Of a stretch of 64,000 nt of DNA, positions 1 to 9,000 are shown piece after piece. Source of the DNA: Flavobacteriales bacterium (GTDB taxonomy: Bacteria > Bacteroidota > Bacteroidia > Flavobacteriales_E > Vicingaceae); the NCBI GenBank assembly GCA_015075325.1, contig JABTUP010000004.1, positions 62,001 through 126,000 on the forward strand, in the 5' to 3' direction. A program made the translations under genes and the position numbers. Under the pieces are notes generated by a model that was not told the DNA's origin, ran no database searches, and was given only the letters and a program-made list of their open reading frames with translations. Numbering within the stretch: the stretch's first letter is position 1; the number at the start of each line of letters is the position of its first letter.

Positions 1-1
1 A

Positions 2-817
2 ACAGAAGTAAGCCTATTGAATAATTTTAGCAATACTCCTATTATTTCACGTGAAATGGAAGGAAGTTCTCTCTGGCGAAGAAACATAGTGCTTCATGGT
101 GCTTTTAGTGCTCAACACCAAAAAGACTTGGTAGAAAATGTGCTGGCACAATTTTTAAACGACCAAGAAGTGCAACAAACCTTATCGAATTACAAAGCCA
201 CCATGGTAGAAAAAGAAGGAGAAAAGTTTGAATATCTTGCTATAAAACCCATAGCAGAAAATGTTAAAAGCATTTCGGAAGCGGTTAAAGCGGTTGTAAC
301 CATTGTTACAAAAGATGGTCACGGTAGCGGTTGTATTGTTTCAAACGATGGTTATATTATTACCAACAGTCACGTTATTGCAAACAACGACACCAACATT
401 ACGGTTCTGTTTAGCGATTCTTCACACCTCAAAGCCAAGTTGATAGCTGCAAATATTAGTGATGATTTGGCTTTAATAAAAATTGACACCGCATTAACCT
501 ATGGTTTTGATGTAAATGAAGAAAAATTAATTGAAATAGGTACCGAAGTTTATGGTATTGGAGCTTACAACCTCGATGATTATACGGTCTCCATCTCAAA
601 AGGAATTGTTTCAAGTATAAGAAAAGTAGATGGCAAAGAATTCATTCAAACCGATGTAACCATTAATGGCGGCAACAGTGGTGGTGCTTTAATCAACACA
701 AAAGGTCAGTTGCTAGGAATTATTACAGCCAAAATGGTTGGTAAAGGCATTGAGGGTATTGGCTTTGTAATTCCTTACCACAAAATAAAAGAATCGTTAA
801 AAATTAAATTCGAGTAA
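2..817 (+). CDS. Trypsin-like serine protease (HtrA/DegP-type), 5' end cut by window
   Basis: The sequence shows a chymotrypsin-fold protease domain over the C-terminal two thirds: a His in YIITNSHV, an Asp in DDLALIKI and the nucleophile Ser in NGGNSGGAL make the expected triad. The family usually works on misfolded envelope proteins, but no PDZ domain follows here and no signal peptide is visible. The reading frame is open back to base 2, so the TTG at 17 is probably internal and the true start lies outside the window. The N-terminal ~90 residues are not a recognised domain. It is followed by a 120-bp gap holding only a doubtful 24-codon ORF. The protease fold is clear; the substrate is unknown. 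Confidence 0.85.
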   Translation, partial: TEVSLLNNFSNTPIISREMEGSSLWRRNIVLHGAFSAQHQKDLVENVLAQFLNDQEVQQTLSNYKATMVEKEGEKFEYLAIKPIAENVKSISEAVKAVVTIVTKDGHGSGCIVSNDGYIITNSHVIANNDTNITVLFSDSSHLKAKLIAANISDDLALIKIDTALTYGFDVNEEKLIEIGTEVYGIGAYNLDDYTVSISKGIVSSIRKVDGKEFIQTDVTINGGNSGGALINTKGQLLGIITAKMVGKGIEGIGFVIPYHKIKESLKIKFE

Positions 818-939
818 TTACTTCTGTCTGTAAGAGTCGGCAACGTGAAGCAACAGCGGAATGTTGGTGTATCGAGAACTCAGAAGAAAACTTCGCGATA
901 TGGATGACGATTTATTGGGTGGAATAAAAGAGTAACTCC

Positions 940-1452
940 TTAAACAAATAGTTTTTTCAACTCGGTAGCTTCAGAAGGCTTCATTTTGCCAGCTAAAATA
1001 AGGCTCAATTGACGGCGGCGAAGAGCTCCTTCAAAACGTGATTTTTCTTCATCAGTTTCTGGAATTACTTCTGGCACACTAATAGGGTTTCCAATTTGGT
1101 CAACTGCAACAAAAGTATATATTGCATTATTACATTGTTTTCTTTTCCCTGTTCGGTGGTCTTCCACAAAAACATCAATAAACACTTCCATCGACGAGTT
1201 AAACGTACGCGAAACTTTTGCTTCAAGGGTAACAATATCTCCCAATTTTATTGGGTGCGAAAACGAAACATTGTTTACCGAAGCGGTAACAGTAACTCTA
1301 TTGCTGCATCGATGTGCCGAAATAGCTGCACAAATATCCATCCAGTGTAATAATTTACCTCCCATTAAATTTCCCAAGGTGTTGGTATCGTTAGGCAACA
1401 CTATTTCTGTCATTATGGTTAAAGTTTCTGCTGCTTTTTTTGTTTTACTCAT
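940..1452 (-). CDS. Acyl-CoA thioesterase, hotdog fold (YciA/BACH type)
   Basis: 170 residues, a normal length for the hexameric hotdog acyl-CoA thioesterases that hydrolyse acyl-CoA to free acid and CoA in the cytoplasm. The N-terminal segment LPNDTNTLGNLMGGKLLHWM matches the family core helix with its conserved Asn/Asp, and a second conserved stretch ASVNNVSFSHPIKLGD follows. The C-terminal tail (ALRRRQLSLILAGKM) is typical of Bacteroidota members. The gene stands alone on the minus strand, 36 bp downstream of the hepT stop. Substrate chain length cannot be read from the sequence. Confidence 0.9.
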   Translation of the reverse strand: MSKTKKAAETLTIMTEIVLPNDTNTLGNLMGGKLLHWMDICAAISAHRCSNRVTVTASVNNVSFSHPIKLGDIVTLEAKVSRTFNSSMEVFIDVFVEDHRTGKRKQCNNAIYTFVAVDQIGNPISVPEVIPETDEEKSRFEGALRRRQLSLILAGKMKPSEATELKKLFV

Positions 1453-1488
1453 GGTATTTTATTTGTTTTCTTCGAAAAGAGTTGTAAT

Positions 1489-1803
1489 CTAAATTTTTAG
1501 TTTTGGTAAATGATTAATGACGATACTCCAAATTAATTCATCAGAAATAACATCATATCCATGAATAATTCGATTTCTTGTACCCACAATTTTTCGTGCA
1601 TTTTCTAATCCAAAATCATTGTCTTTTTTGATTATTCTGTTTACTGCCTCTCCAATGATTTCGATATTTCGCTCAATTGCTCTTTTTGTTTTTGTATCGT
1701 TGGAGTAAGTTTCAACGGTTTTAGGAAGATTTTCAAAATATCCTTCAATTTCATTAATGGATTGAATAATGTCGTAAAGCCAAGTTTTAATTTCGCTATC
1801 CAT
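1489..1803 (-). CDS. hepT: HepT-like HEPN toxin (DUF86)
   Basis: 104 residues, all-helical, carrying the HEPN RNase signature RX4HXY as RNRIIHGY near residue 76. HepT proteins are RNases or translation toxins held off by a partner minimal nucleotidyltransferase; in the studied Shewanella pair the antitoxin AMPylates the Tyr of this motif. The Arg, His and Tyr are all present, so the active site looks intact. The start overlaps the end of the upstream nucleotidyltransferase gene by 8 bp, the usual arrangement of MntA-HepT operons. Function is assigned from family and gene pairing. Confidence 0.88.
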   Translation of the reverse strand: MDSEIKTWLYDIIQSINEIEGYFENLPKTVETYSNDTKTKRAIERNIEIIGEAVNRIIKKDNDFGLENARKIVGTRNRIIHGYDVISDELIWSIVINHLPKLKI

Positions 1804-2095
1804 AAATCAGGTGTTTAGATGATTCAACGGATTGACGGAAATAAGGGTTATTTATCGCTTTCTCTTCTAACAAATCTACTTCTCGTTTTAACAATTTTTC
1901 TAAGGAGAATTTTAAATCAAAATAATTGTCGGCGTATTCATAAACATCTACATTACTAAAGTCAACAACAAAATCGATATCACTTGATTGATTAAATCTA
2001 TTAGATAAAACCGAACCAAAAACAAACAATTTCTGAACCTTGTGTTTTTCACATAAAGTTCTTATGGCTTTTATATTTCGATTTATGATGTTCAT
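1796..2095 (-). CDS. mntA: MntA-like minimal nucleotidyltransferase antitoxin
   Basis: 99 residues with the nucleotidyltransferase motif GSX10DXD complete: GSVLSNRFNQSSDIDFVVDF near residues 27-46. This is the catalytic signature of MNT antitoxins, which AMPylate the HEPN partner. It is the first gene of a two-gene minus-strand operon with hepT, overlapping it by 8 bp. A TAATTTTG box lies 4 bases upstream of the ATG (minus-strand reading of 2100-2107), so the transcript may be nearly leaderless. With both active sites intact the pair is probably a working toxin-antitoxin module. Confidence 0.88.
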   Translation of the reverse strand: MNIINRNIKAIRTLCEKHKVQKLFVFGSVLSNRFNQSSDIDFVVDFSNVDVYEYADNYFDLKFSLEKLLKREVDLLEEKAINNPYFRQSVESSKHLIYG

Positions 2096-2099
2096 GACG

Positions 2100-2107
2100 C
2101 AAAATTA
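2100..2107 (-). promoter_or_regulatory. Candidate -7 box for mntA-hepT
   Basis: On the minus strand this reads TAATTTTG, a perfect match to the Bacteroidota -7 consensus TAnnTTTG. It ends only 4 bases before the mntA ATG. No convincing -33 TTTG was found, so the call rests on one element. Confidence 0.4.
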
Positions 2108-2163
2108 CGAAACTTTAGGTGCGAAAAATTTTGTTTTACACCAAAATTTTAGGTAGATTTTTT

Positions 2164-3435
2164 TTACAATTCACTAACAAACAAGTTTAAAAGTCTAAAA
2201 CAATCTTCAAATTCGGTAAGCGGTAAAGTTGCTGCTTTATCGTCAATATCGTGGTAGGCTTTTATTCCACCAAGAGTGTAAATAAAAAAAGCTGGAACTC
2301 CTTTTTCGGAAAACCAATAGTGGTCGCTGTTGGCAGCTTTTCCTCTAATTTTTATTTCTTTCAAAAGTTTTTTTTGATTGTTTATTTCAACCAATTTATT
2401 AAAATGGGCTTGAAATACGGAGCCATTTACCACTTGTATTCCATCATCGCCAGTTCCCAATAAATCTAAATTGATTAAAAAATTGATATTTTTTAGCGGA
2501 AACAAAGGATTTTCGGTATAAAATTGAGAGCCAATAATACCCGATTCTTCGGCACCAAAAGCCATAAAAACAATGGTTTTTTCGGGAACATTTTTACTGT
2601 AATGCTCAGCCAAATTTAACATCATGGCTACACCACTAGCATTGTCGTTTGCTCCAGGAAAATAAATGTTTTTACCCATTTTACCTAAGTGGTCGTAATG
2701 AGCCGAAAATACCAAAACAGAATCGGGATATTTTGTTCCTTTTACCAAACCAATTACATTTTGCGAAGTATAGTTGAGTAAAAACTGTTGGTCGATTTTT
2801 ATACTGATATTTTTTGCAAAACTGTTTAGTGCCGTTCGCATAACACGAAGCGTTACAAAATCGGTTACAGAAGTAGAAAGGTGGTGAGTAAGTTTATTTT
2901 CTTCTAAAAAAATAATTCCCGATGCTCCTACAGCATTTATTTTCAACAAATTAAATTCGTTGATTTTTGATTTTGCTCCAATATTATCAATAACAATAAA
3001 CTTGTTTTCAAAAAACCGTTGGTTCGAAAGTTTTTTTAATTGTTTTAATGTTGGCACATTCGATTCGTTGTACCAAATCAATTGAAAATCGCCTTGCATT
3101 TTGCAAGAATTGGGCTCTACTAAAAAATCAATTCCTGCAAGCAAATTTTTGTTTTCTAGTTGCACTTCAATCGCTCCAGGAAACGTATTGATAGGATAAG
3201 AAAAGGATTGAAAATAACTTGTTCCAATTGTTGATAGTCCCAATTTTTTAAACTCTTCGGCTATGTATTGAGCTGCTTTGGCTTCACCATCTTCAACAAC
3301 TCCTCTTCCAGCAAAATAAGGTGAGGTAAGTGTATCAACAACTTGCTTTGCGTAAGTTAAATTTTGAGCAAAACTTTGCTTGCAACATGCAACAACAATG
3401 CAAAACACAAGAATTTTACTCAGTAAATTCATCAA
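2164..3435 (-). CDS. Secreted M28 family zinc aminopeptidase
   Basis: 423 residues starting with a signal peptide (hydrophobic run, then CCKQSFAQ). The M28 co-catalytic zinc ligands appear in order: His in FSAHYDHLG, Asp in GANDNASGVA, Glu in FGAEESGIIG, Asp in NSDHYWFSEKG and His in AYHDIDD. The preceding ~200 residues resemble a PA-type insert. M28 enzymes release N-terminal amino acids from peptides, here probably in the periplasm or outside the cell. It lies 8 bp downstream of the coiled-coil gene ending at 3444, so both are likely in one minus-strand transcript. Confidence 0.9.
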   Translation of the reverse strand: MMNLLSKILVFCIVVACCKQSFAQNLTYAKQVVDTLTSPYFAGRGVVEDGEAKAAQYIAEEFKKLGLSTIGTSYFQSFSYPINTFPGAIEVQLENKNLLAGIDFLVEPNSCKMQGDFQLIWYNESNVPTLKQLKKLSNQRFFENKFIVIDNIGAKSKINEFNLLKINAVGASGIIFLEENKLTHHLSTSVTDFVTLRVMRTALNSFAKNISIKIDQQFLLNYTSQNVIGLVKGTKYPDSVLVFSAHYDHLGKMGKNIYFPGANDNASGVAMMLNLAEHYSKNVPEKTIVFMAFGAEESGIIGSQFYTENPLFPLKNINFLINLDLLGTGDDGIQVVNGSVFQAHFNKLVEINNQKKLLKEIKIRGKAANSDHYWFSEKGVPAFFIYTLGGIKAYHDIDDKAATLPLTEFEDCFRLLNLFVSEL

Positions 3436-3443
3436 GAGTTATT

Positions 3444-4094
3444 TTACAAAAAACGACGTTCAACCAATTGATAGAAAGTTACCACGTAATCACTTTCGTT
3501 ATCCCAATTTAGGGTTGTTTTAATAGCATTTAAATGCTCTTGTGCATTGATAAGTGAACCACAAGAATCAATAGTTTTAATGGTTTCATTAAACAACGCC
3601 ATATCTTTTTTAAACAATTCGTTGGCAAACAAATAGCGGTCGTTTAGCGAAAAAGCATCTTTTAAGGATGACAACGGTAAGTGCGAAAATTTTTCGCCAA
3701 CTGACGATTTTTCGACTGGTTTTGTTGGTTCGGGTTTTATTTCTTCTTGCTTGGCTTCTACAATTTTGGATTGCTCTTCTTTTGGTGCAACTTCTTCAAT
3801 TTTTGGTGTTTCAATTATTTCTGGTTCCAAATCAGCTTCTGGTTCTGAAATACTAACTACAGACTCCTGAACACTAATGATTGTAGCTTCTTTTTTGAGA
3901 TTTTTTTTGTTCTCCTCTAATTCTTTTACCGTATGTTTTAATATAGTCGCAACCTCTAAAAGTTTTCCAATTTTCGACATCATTACACTTACTTCAAGTG
4001 CAGGCAAATGCTCGTGATCGGTAAAACGCTCAGAGTGTTCGTTGATGTTAGCTAAAAGTTGATTAAATTCTTTACGTAATTGTTCCATTTCCAT
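3444..4094 (-). CDS. Conserved Bacteroidota protein with Glu/Lys/Pro-rich linker
   Basis: 216 residues, no signal peptide. Residues 1-70 look like a helical coiled coil. Residues ~70-135 form a low-complexity Glu/Lys/Pro-rich linker, and residues ~140-216 form a compact conserved C-terminal domain (SLNDRYLFANELFKKDM ... WDNESDYVVTFYQLVERRFL). This architecture recurs as an uncharacterised protein in Bacteroidota; no function is known to me. It is divergent from tdk, with a shared 55-bp intergenic region, and lies directly upstream of the M28 peptidase on the same strand. Confidence 0.75.
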   Translation of the reverse strand: MEMEQLRKEFNQLLANINEHSERFTDHEHLPALEVSVMMSKIGKLLEVATILKHTVKELEENKKNLKKEATIISVQESVVSISEPEADLEPEIIETPKIEEVAPKEEQSKIVEAKQEEIKPEPTKPVEKSSVGEKFSHLPLSSLKDAFSLNDRYLFANELFKKDMALFNETIKTIDSCGSLINAQEHLNAIKTTLNWDNESDYVVTFYQLVERRFL

Positions 4095-4116
4095 GAGAGG
4101 TGAGTTTAAAAAATGT

Positions 4117-4124
4117 TACTTTTG
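4117..4124 (+). promoter_or_regulatory. Candidate -7 box for tdk
   Basis: TACTTTTG, matching TAnnTTTG, 25 bases before the tdk ATG, a spacing that allows a short 5' UTR. It sits in the divergent gap between tdk and the minus-strand coiled-coil gene. Confidence 0.45.
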
Positions 4125-4149
4125 AAAACAAATTTAACAAGTTTAACGC

Positions 4150-4725
4150 ATGTTTTTAGAAAATACTACAAATCCGATTAAAAAAAGAGGTTGGATAGAG
4201 GTAATTTGCGGTTCAATGTTTTCGGGAAAAACCGAAGAATTGATTCGCCGAATGAAACGTGCACAATTTGCAAAACAAAGCGTAGAAATTTTTAAACCCG
4301 AAATAGATACTCGCTACGATGCCGAAAAAGTAGTTTCGCACGATGCCAACGAAATTCATTCAACGCCAGTTCCATCATCTTCTAACATTATTTTATTGGC
4401 AAACAACGTGGATGTGGTAGGTATTGACGAAGCACAATTTTTTGATGATGAATTGGTAAATGTTTGTAATCAACTTGCTGCAAGTGGCGTTCGAGTTATT
4501 GTTGCAGGTTTAGATATGGATTTTAAAGGCAAACCTTTTGGTCCCATGCCAGGAATTATGGCGTGTGCCGAATATGTTACAAAAGTGCATGCCATTTGTG
4601 TAAAATGTGGCGAGTTAGCACATCACTCGCACCGAATGGTTGCCGAAGAAAAATTGGTTCATTTGGGCGAAACAGATGCTTACGAACCGTTGTGCAGAAG
4701 TTGTTTTAATCTTGCAAAAAAATAA
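4150..4725 (+). CDS. tdk: Thymidine kinase, type II
   Basis: 191 residues, the usual length for type II thymidine kinase, which phosphorylates thymidine to dTMP in the salvage pathway. Visible motifs are the P-loop [14 protein letters not shown], the Walker B-like [11 protein letters not shown], and the zinc knuckle pairs CVKC and CRSC that hold the lasso domain. The ATG start is preceded by a TACTTTTG box. It is followed on the same strand by an alanine racemase gene whose 5' end is odd. Confidence 0.95.
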   Translation: MFLENTTNPIKKRGWIEVICGSMFSGKTEELIRRMKRAQFAKQSVEIFKPEIDTRYDAEKVVSHDANEIHSTPVPSSSNIILLANNVDVVGIDEAQFFDDELVNVCNQLAASGVRVIVAGLDMDFKGKPFGPMPGIMACAEYVTKVHAICVKCGELAHHSHRMVAEEKLVHLGETDAYEPLCRSCFNLAKK

Positions 4726-4764
4726 GACACTAATTAGTACAAAAGAATTGGTGTAATTCGTGTC
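4726..4764. repeat. Dispersed hairpin element between tdk and alr
   Basis: The segment begins GACACTAATTAGTAC and ends AATTGGTGTAATTCGTGTC, so its outer arms can pair imperfectly. Related 'acac..att' elements recur between genes in Bacteroidota, and another stands near 63474-63525. It lies just where the alanine racemase start should be. Confidence 0.4.
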
Positions 4765-4770
4765 AAAAAA

Positions 4771-5898
4771 ATTAAACTTATTAAAAAATTAAAATACGAT
4801 ACCACCCTCGAAATCAACTCCAAAAACTTGGTTTCAAACCTAAATTACTTTAGGTCTAAGTTACTACCTACTACCAAAATAATGGTTATGGTAAAAGCTT
4901 ATGGTTATGGATTAGGTCCTTTTGGAGTTTCAAAACTGGTTGAAAATAATGCGGTTGATTATTTAGGTGTTGCCAATATTTTAGAAGGAGTTGAACTTCG
5001 AAAAGCAGGAATTACCCTTCCAATAATGATAATGAAACCCGAATTGGAAAGTTTTGATTTAATTATTGAATACCAATTAAGCCCGGTAATCTTTTCATTT
5101 CACTCGTTCCAAGCATTATTAAAAGCACTAAAAAAATATCCAACAAAATTAGAGACGTACAACATTAATATTAAGATAGATACAGGTATGCACCGATTGG
5201 GTTTTAGTCCTGAAGAAGTGCCTGAATTAATAAAGCAATTAAAAAAACATACCAACATAAAAATAGAAAGCGTTTTTTCTCATTTAGCCGCGTCCGACCA
5301 ACCCGAACACGATGAATTTACGCATTTTCAAATTCAGTTATTTGAAAAATTATCTGGCGAAATAGCACAAAGCACCCCCTACAAATTTGATAAGCACATT
5401 TTAAATTCTAACGGAGCACTGCGTTTTACCCATGCACAATACGATATGGTTCGAATTGGCATTGGTTTGTATGGTTTTGTATCCGACCCAAAAGATGCAA
5501 AACACATTAAAAATGTAGCGGTGTTAAAAACCAAAATTGCTCAGCTAAAAACTATTCCAAAAGGCGATTCGGTTGGTTATGGAAGAAGAGGCTTAGCTAA
5601 AAAAGAAACTTTAATAGCAACAGTTCCTATAGGCTATGCCGACGGAATTAGCCGACGAATAGGCAACGGAAATTGGCAAGTTAAACTAAACGGAAAATTT
5701 GCTCCAACCATTGGCTCGGTATGTATGGATATGTTGATGATTGATGTTACTGGAATTGATTGCAAAGAAGATGACGAAGCATTTATCTTTTACGACCAGG
5801 CTTCAACAAAACAGCTTTCCGAATTACTACAAACCATTCCTTACGAAATTTTATCCTCTATTTCCCCGAGGGTAAAACGGTTGTTTTTAAGCAAATAA
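4771..5898 (+). CDS. alr: Alanine racemase (start uncertain)
   Basis: PLP enzyme interconverting L- and D-alanine for peptidoglycan. The PLP lysine is in VKAYGYG, the catalytic Tyr region is SVGYGRRG, and VPIGYADGISRR follows. The sequence resembles the Alr half of the Bacteroidota MurF-Alr fusion, but no MurF domain precedes it. The N-terminal strand (DTTLEINSKNLVSNLNYFRS) is conserved in the family, yet there is no ATG upstream in frame: the frame is open from 4738 and offers only ATT at 4771 or 4780, or TTG at 4828, which would delete the strand. A GTG at 4760 would enter the frame if the seven-A run at 4765-4771 had eight. The start given here is a compromise. Confidence 0.85.
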   Translation: MKLIKKLKYDTTLEINSKNLVSNLNYFRSKLLPTTKIMVMVKAYGYGLGPFGVSKLVENNAVDYLGVANILEGVELRKAGITLPIMIMKPELESFDLIIEYQLSPVIFSFHSFQALLKALKKYPTKLETYNINIKIDTGMHRLGFSPEEVPELIKQLKKHTNIKIESVFSHLAASDQPEHDEFTHFQIQLFEKLSGEIAQSTPYKFDKHILNSNGALRFTHAQYDMVRIGIGLYGFVSDPKDAKHIKNVAVLKTKIAQLKTIPKGDSVGYGRRGLAKKETLIATVPIGYADGISRRIGNGNWQVKLNGKFAPTIGSVCMDMLMIDVTGIDCKEDDEAFIFYDQASTKQLSELLQTIPYEILSSISPRVKRLFLSK

Positions 5899-6028
5899 AC
5901 CCTCCGAATAGCAGTACTTTTGTTAAATTTATGATGAAAATCATGTTTTGGTTTTGATTTTTAACGAAATTTGCCGTTACATTCTATTTAACACAATTAA
6001 TAGTTAATATTCACTAAATCTTATAAAT

Positions 6029-9000
6029 ATGAAAAAATTTACTTTATTAATGTCATTTATTCTGCTGCTCAGTTGGCAAGGAATGACGCAAACAACACTT
6101 TATTTAACCACTTCGGGCGGGAGTTATCCAACTGAAAAATGGGTTAATATTACCGACGGACCTAATGGGACAGGTACTGTTTTATGGGCTCAAGGAGATG
6201 GAAATTATGGTAATGGACAAGGATTGGTAACAGATTCTGCTTTTACCATTGTTAATGGCACTACGTACTACATCAATTGTTATGACCGTTATGATGATAG
6301 TTGGGATGGTACAACTTATCAAATAAGAACAGCCCCTGCTGGAGGTGGTATTTTAGTTGCAAACAATGGTGGTGTTAGCCCCGATGATGGCAATGATGAT
6401 GATGCTTCTGGCAGCTGGGAGGTAATGGATGATGAACGAGAATCATCAGAGGCTTTTTCTTACATGCCTGCCGCTTGTATGCAACCATCAAATTTATCAG
6501 CTACTTTAGTAACATCAAACTCTGCCAGTTTAGGTTGGATAGAAAATGGAAGTGCTACTTCATGGAATGTTGAATGGGGAACATCTGGTTTTACACAAGG
6601 AACAGGAAATATGGTTTCAGGAACAACAAACAATCCTGAACCTATTACAGGTTTATCACCATCAACTACATACGAATTTTATGTTCAAGCTGATTGTGGT
6701 GGTGCTGGAACAAGTACTTGGGTTGGACCTTATGCTTTTACTACAGCAGGTACTTGTGGAGTATTTACTGTTGATTTAGAAGATTCTTATGGTGATGGCT
6801 GGAACGGTGGATACATTGACATTTATATTAATGGTGTTTTATATGCTGGAAATATTACGTTGGCAGGTGGTTATGGACCAGAAACAGTACAAGTACCTGT
6901 TAATAATGATGATATTGTTTCTATTGATTATACTGCAGGAAGTTTTTCTTATGAAAATGAATATCGTGTTTATAATCAATCAGCTGTTTTAGTTGCAACT
7001 GAAGGTGCATCAGAGGTTACTCCTAATGATATTGGAGACTATACTATTCCAACAGGATTAACTGCTTGTCCTTCTTGTCCAGACCCTTCTTTATTAACTG
7101 CAACTGCTGTTACTGCAACCTCTGCTAGTTTAGGTTGGTTTGAAAACGGTTCTGCTACTTCATGGAATGTAGAGTGGGGAACATCTGGATTTACACAAGG
7201 AACAGGAAATATGGTTTCAGGAACAACGAACAATCCTGAACCTATTACTGGTTTATCACCATCAACAGCATACGAATTTTATGTTCAAACTGATTGCGGT
7301 GGTTCAGGAACAAGTGCTTGGGTTGGTCCGTTTGCATTTACCACAGCTTGCAACGCCTTTAATGTTCCTTTCCAAGAAGGATTTAATTCTAGTTCAACTT
7401 CTGAAAACTGCTGGAAAGTAGTAGATAATAATGCTGATACTGAAGAGTGGGATTTAGATTATACTACTAGCCCATATGAAGGTGACCAAGTAGCAATAAT
7501 TTATACTGATTTTAGTGGAGGAGCAAACGACGATTATTTAATTTCTCCTCAAATTAACTTAACAGGAAATGAACGACTACGCTTTTATCATAGAGCTCAA
7601 GATACTGATGAACCAAATGATTTTAAGGTAAAAATTTCTACAACAGGAAATAATCCTTCTGATTTTACGACTGAATTAAGTAGTATAACTTCTTCATCAA
7701 CTACTTATCAAGAAGTTATTATTAACTTAAGTGCTTACTCAGTTCCAGTATATATAGCCTTTCATATTCCTTCTGGTGGATTAGATGGTTGGAGATTATA
7801 TGTTGATGATGTTAATGTTGAAGCACTTCCTGCTTGTCCAGACCCTTCTTTATTAACTGCAACTGCTGTTACTGCAACCTCTGCTAGTTTAGGTTGGTTT
7901 GAAAACGGTTCTGCTACTTCATGGAATGTAGAGTGGGGAACATCTGGATTTACACAAGGAACAGGAAATATGGTTTCAGGAACAACAAACAATCCTGAGC
8001 CTGTTACTGGTTTATCACCAGCAACTGCATACGAATTTTATGTTCAAGCTGATTGCGGTGGTTCGGGAACAAGTGCTTGGGTTGGTCCGTTTGCATTTAC
8101 CACTTTATGTTCAGCTCCTGTAATTTCTTCTTTCCCATGGGCAGAAAACTTTGATGGTGTAACAACTCCTGCAATGCCTTGCGGATGGATAGTTGACAAT
8201 GTTAATGCGGATACTTATACTTGGATTACTGGAACTACAGCAAGTTCGGCTCCTAACTCTATGCAAGTAAGATGGAATAGCTCTGAGGCAGCTAACGATT
8301 GGTCATTTACTCCTGAATTAGTGTTAGTTGGCGGACAAACCTACCAGTTATCTTTTAATTTTGCTGTTGCAGGAACTACTTTCCCAGAAAAATTAAAAGT
8401 AATGTATGGTTCTGCTCAAAATGTTGCTGGTATGACAGATTTATTGTTTGACAGTACATTAACCAATACCGTTTTTGATACTGCTTTTGCAACATTTACT
8501 CCAGCAACTTCTGGTTCTTATTTTATTGGTTTCCATAATTATAGTGATGCAAATATGTTTAGAATTTATGTTGATGATGTTACTGTTGAAGAAGTAATGA
8601 CTGATACTTGTTCTATACCATCTAATCTAAGTGCTTCTAACATTACTCCGTCTTCTGCTTTATTAGATTGGACAGAAAATGGAAACGCAACTGAATGGGA
8701 TATTGAATGGGGATTACAAGGTTTTACATTAGGAACAGGTAACGCAGAACATGTTTTATCAAAACCTCACTTGTTAAATAATGTATTAACTCCTAATACA
8801 GCTTATGAATTTTATGTTCGAGCTGATTGTGGTAATGGAGATACTAGCTTGTGGGTTGGACCATATCTATTTGTAACACCTCCTTGTATGCCTATTGGGT
8901 TAGAATTAGGTAATGATACTACATTATGTTCAAATCAATCGTTAACTTTAAACGCACCTGCTGGCGGACCTTACGGATATTCATGGTCAACTACCGAATC

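Noticed and set aside
861-935. A 24-codon ORF (MLVYRELRRKLRDMDDDLLG...) between the protease and thioesterase genes
   Set aside because: Charged and gene-like in composition, but too short, with a stop right upstream and no recognised family; listed here rather than as a gene.
7039-7233. Minus-strand frame repeated at 7762-7992
   Set aside because: It is the antisense of the duplicated FN3 modules; the repetition reflects the DNA repeat, not two genes.
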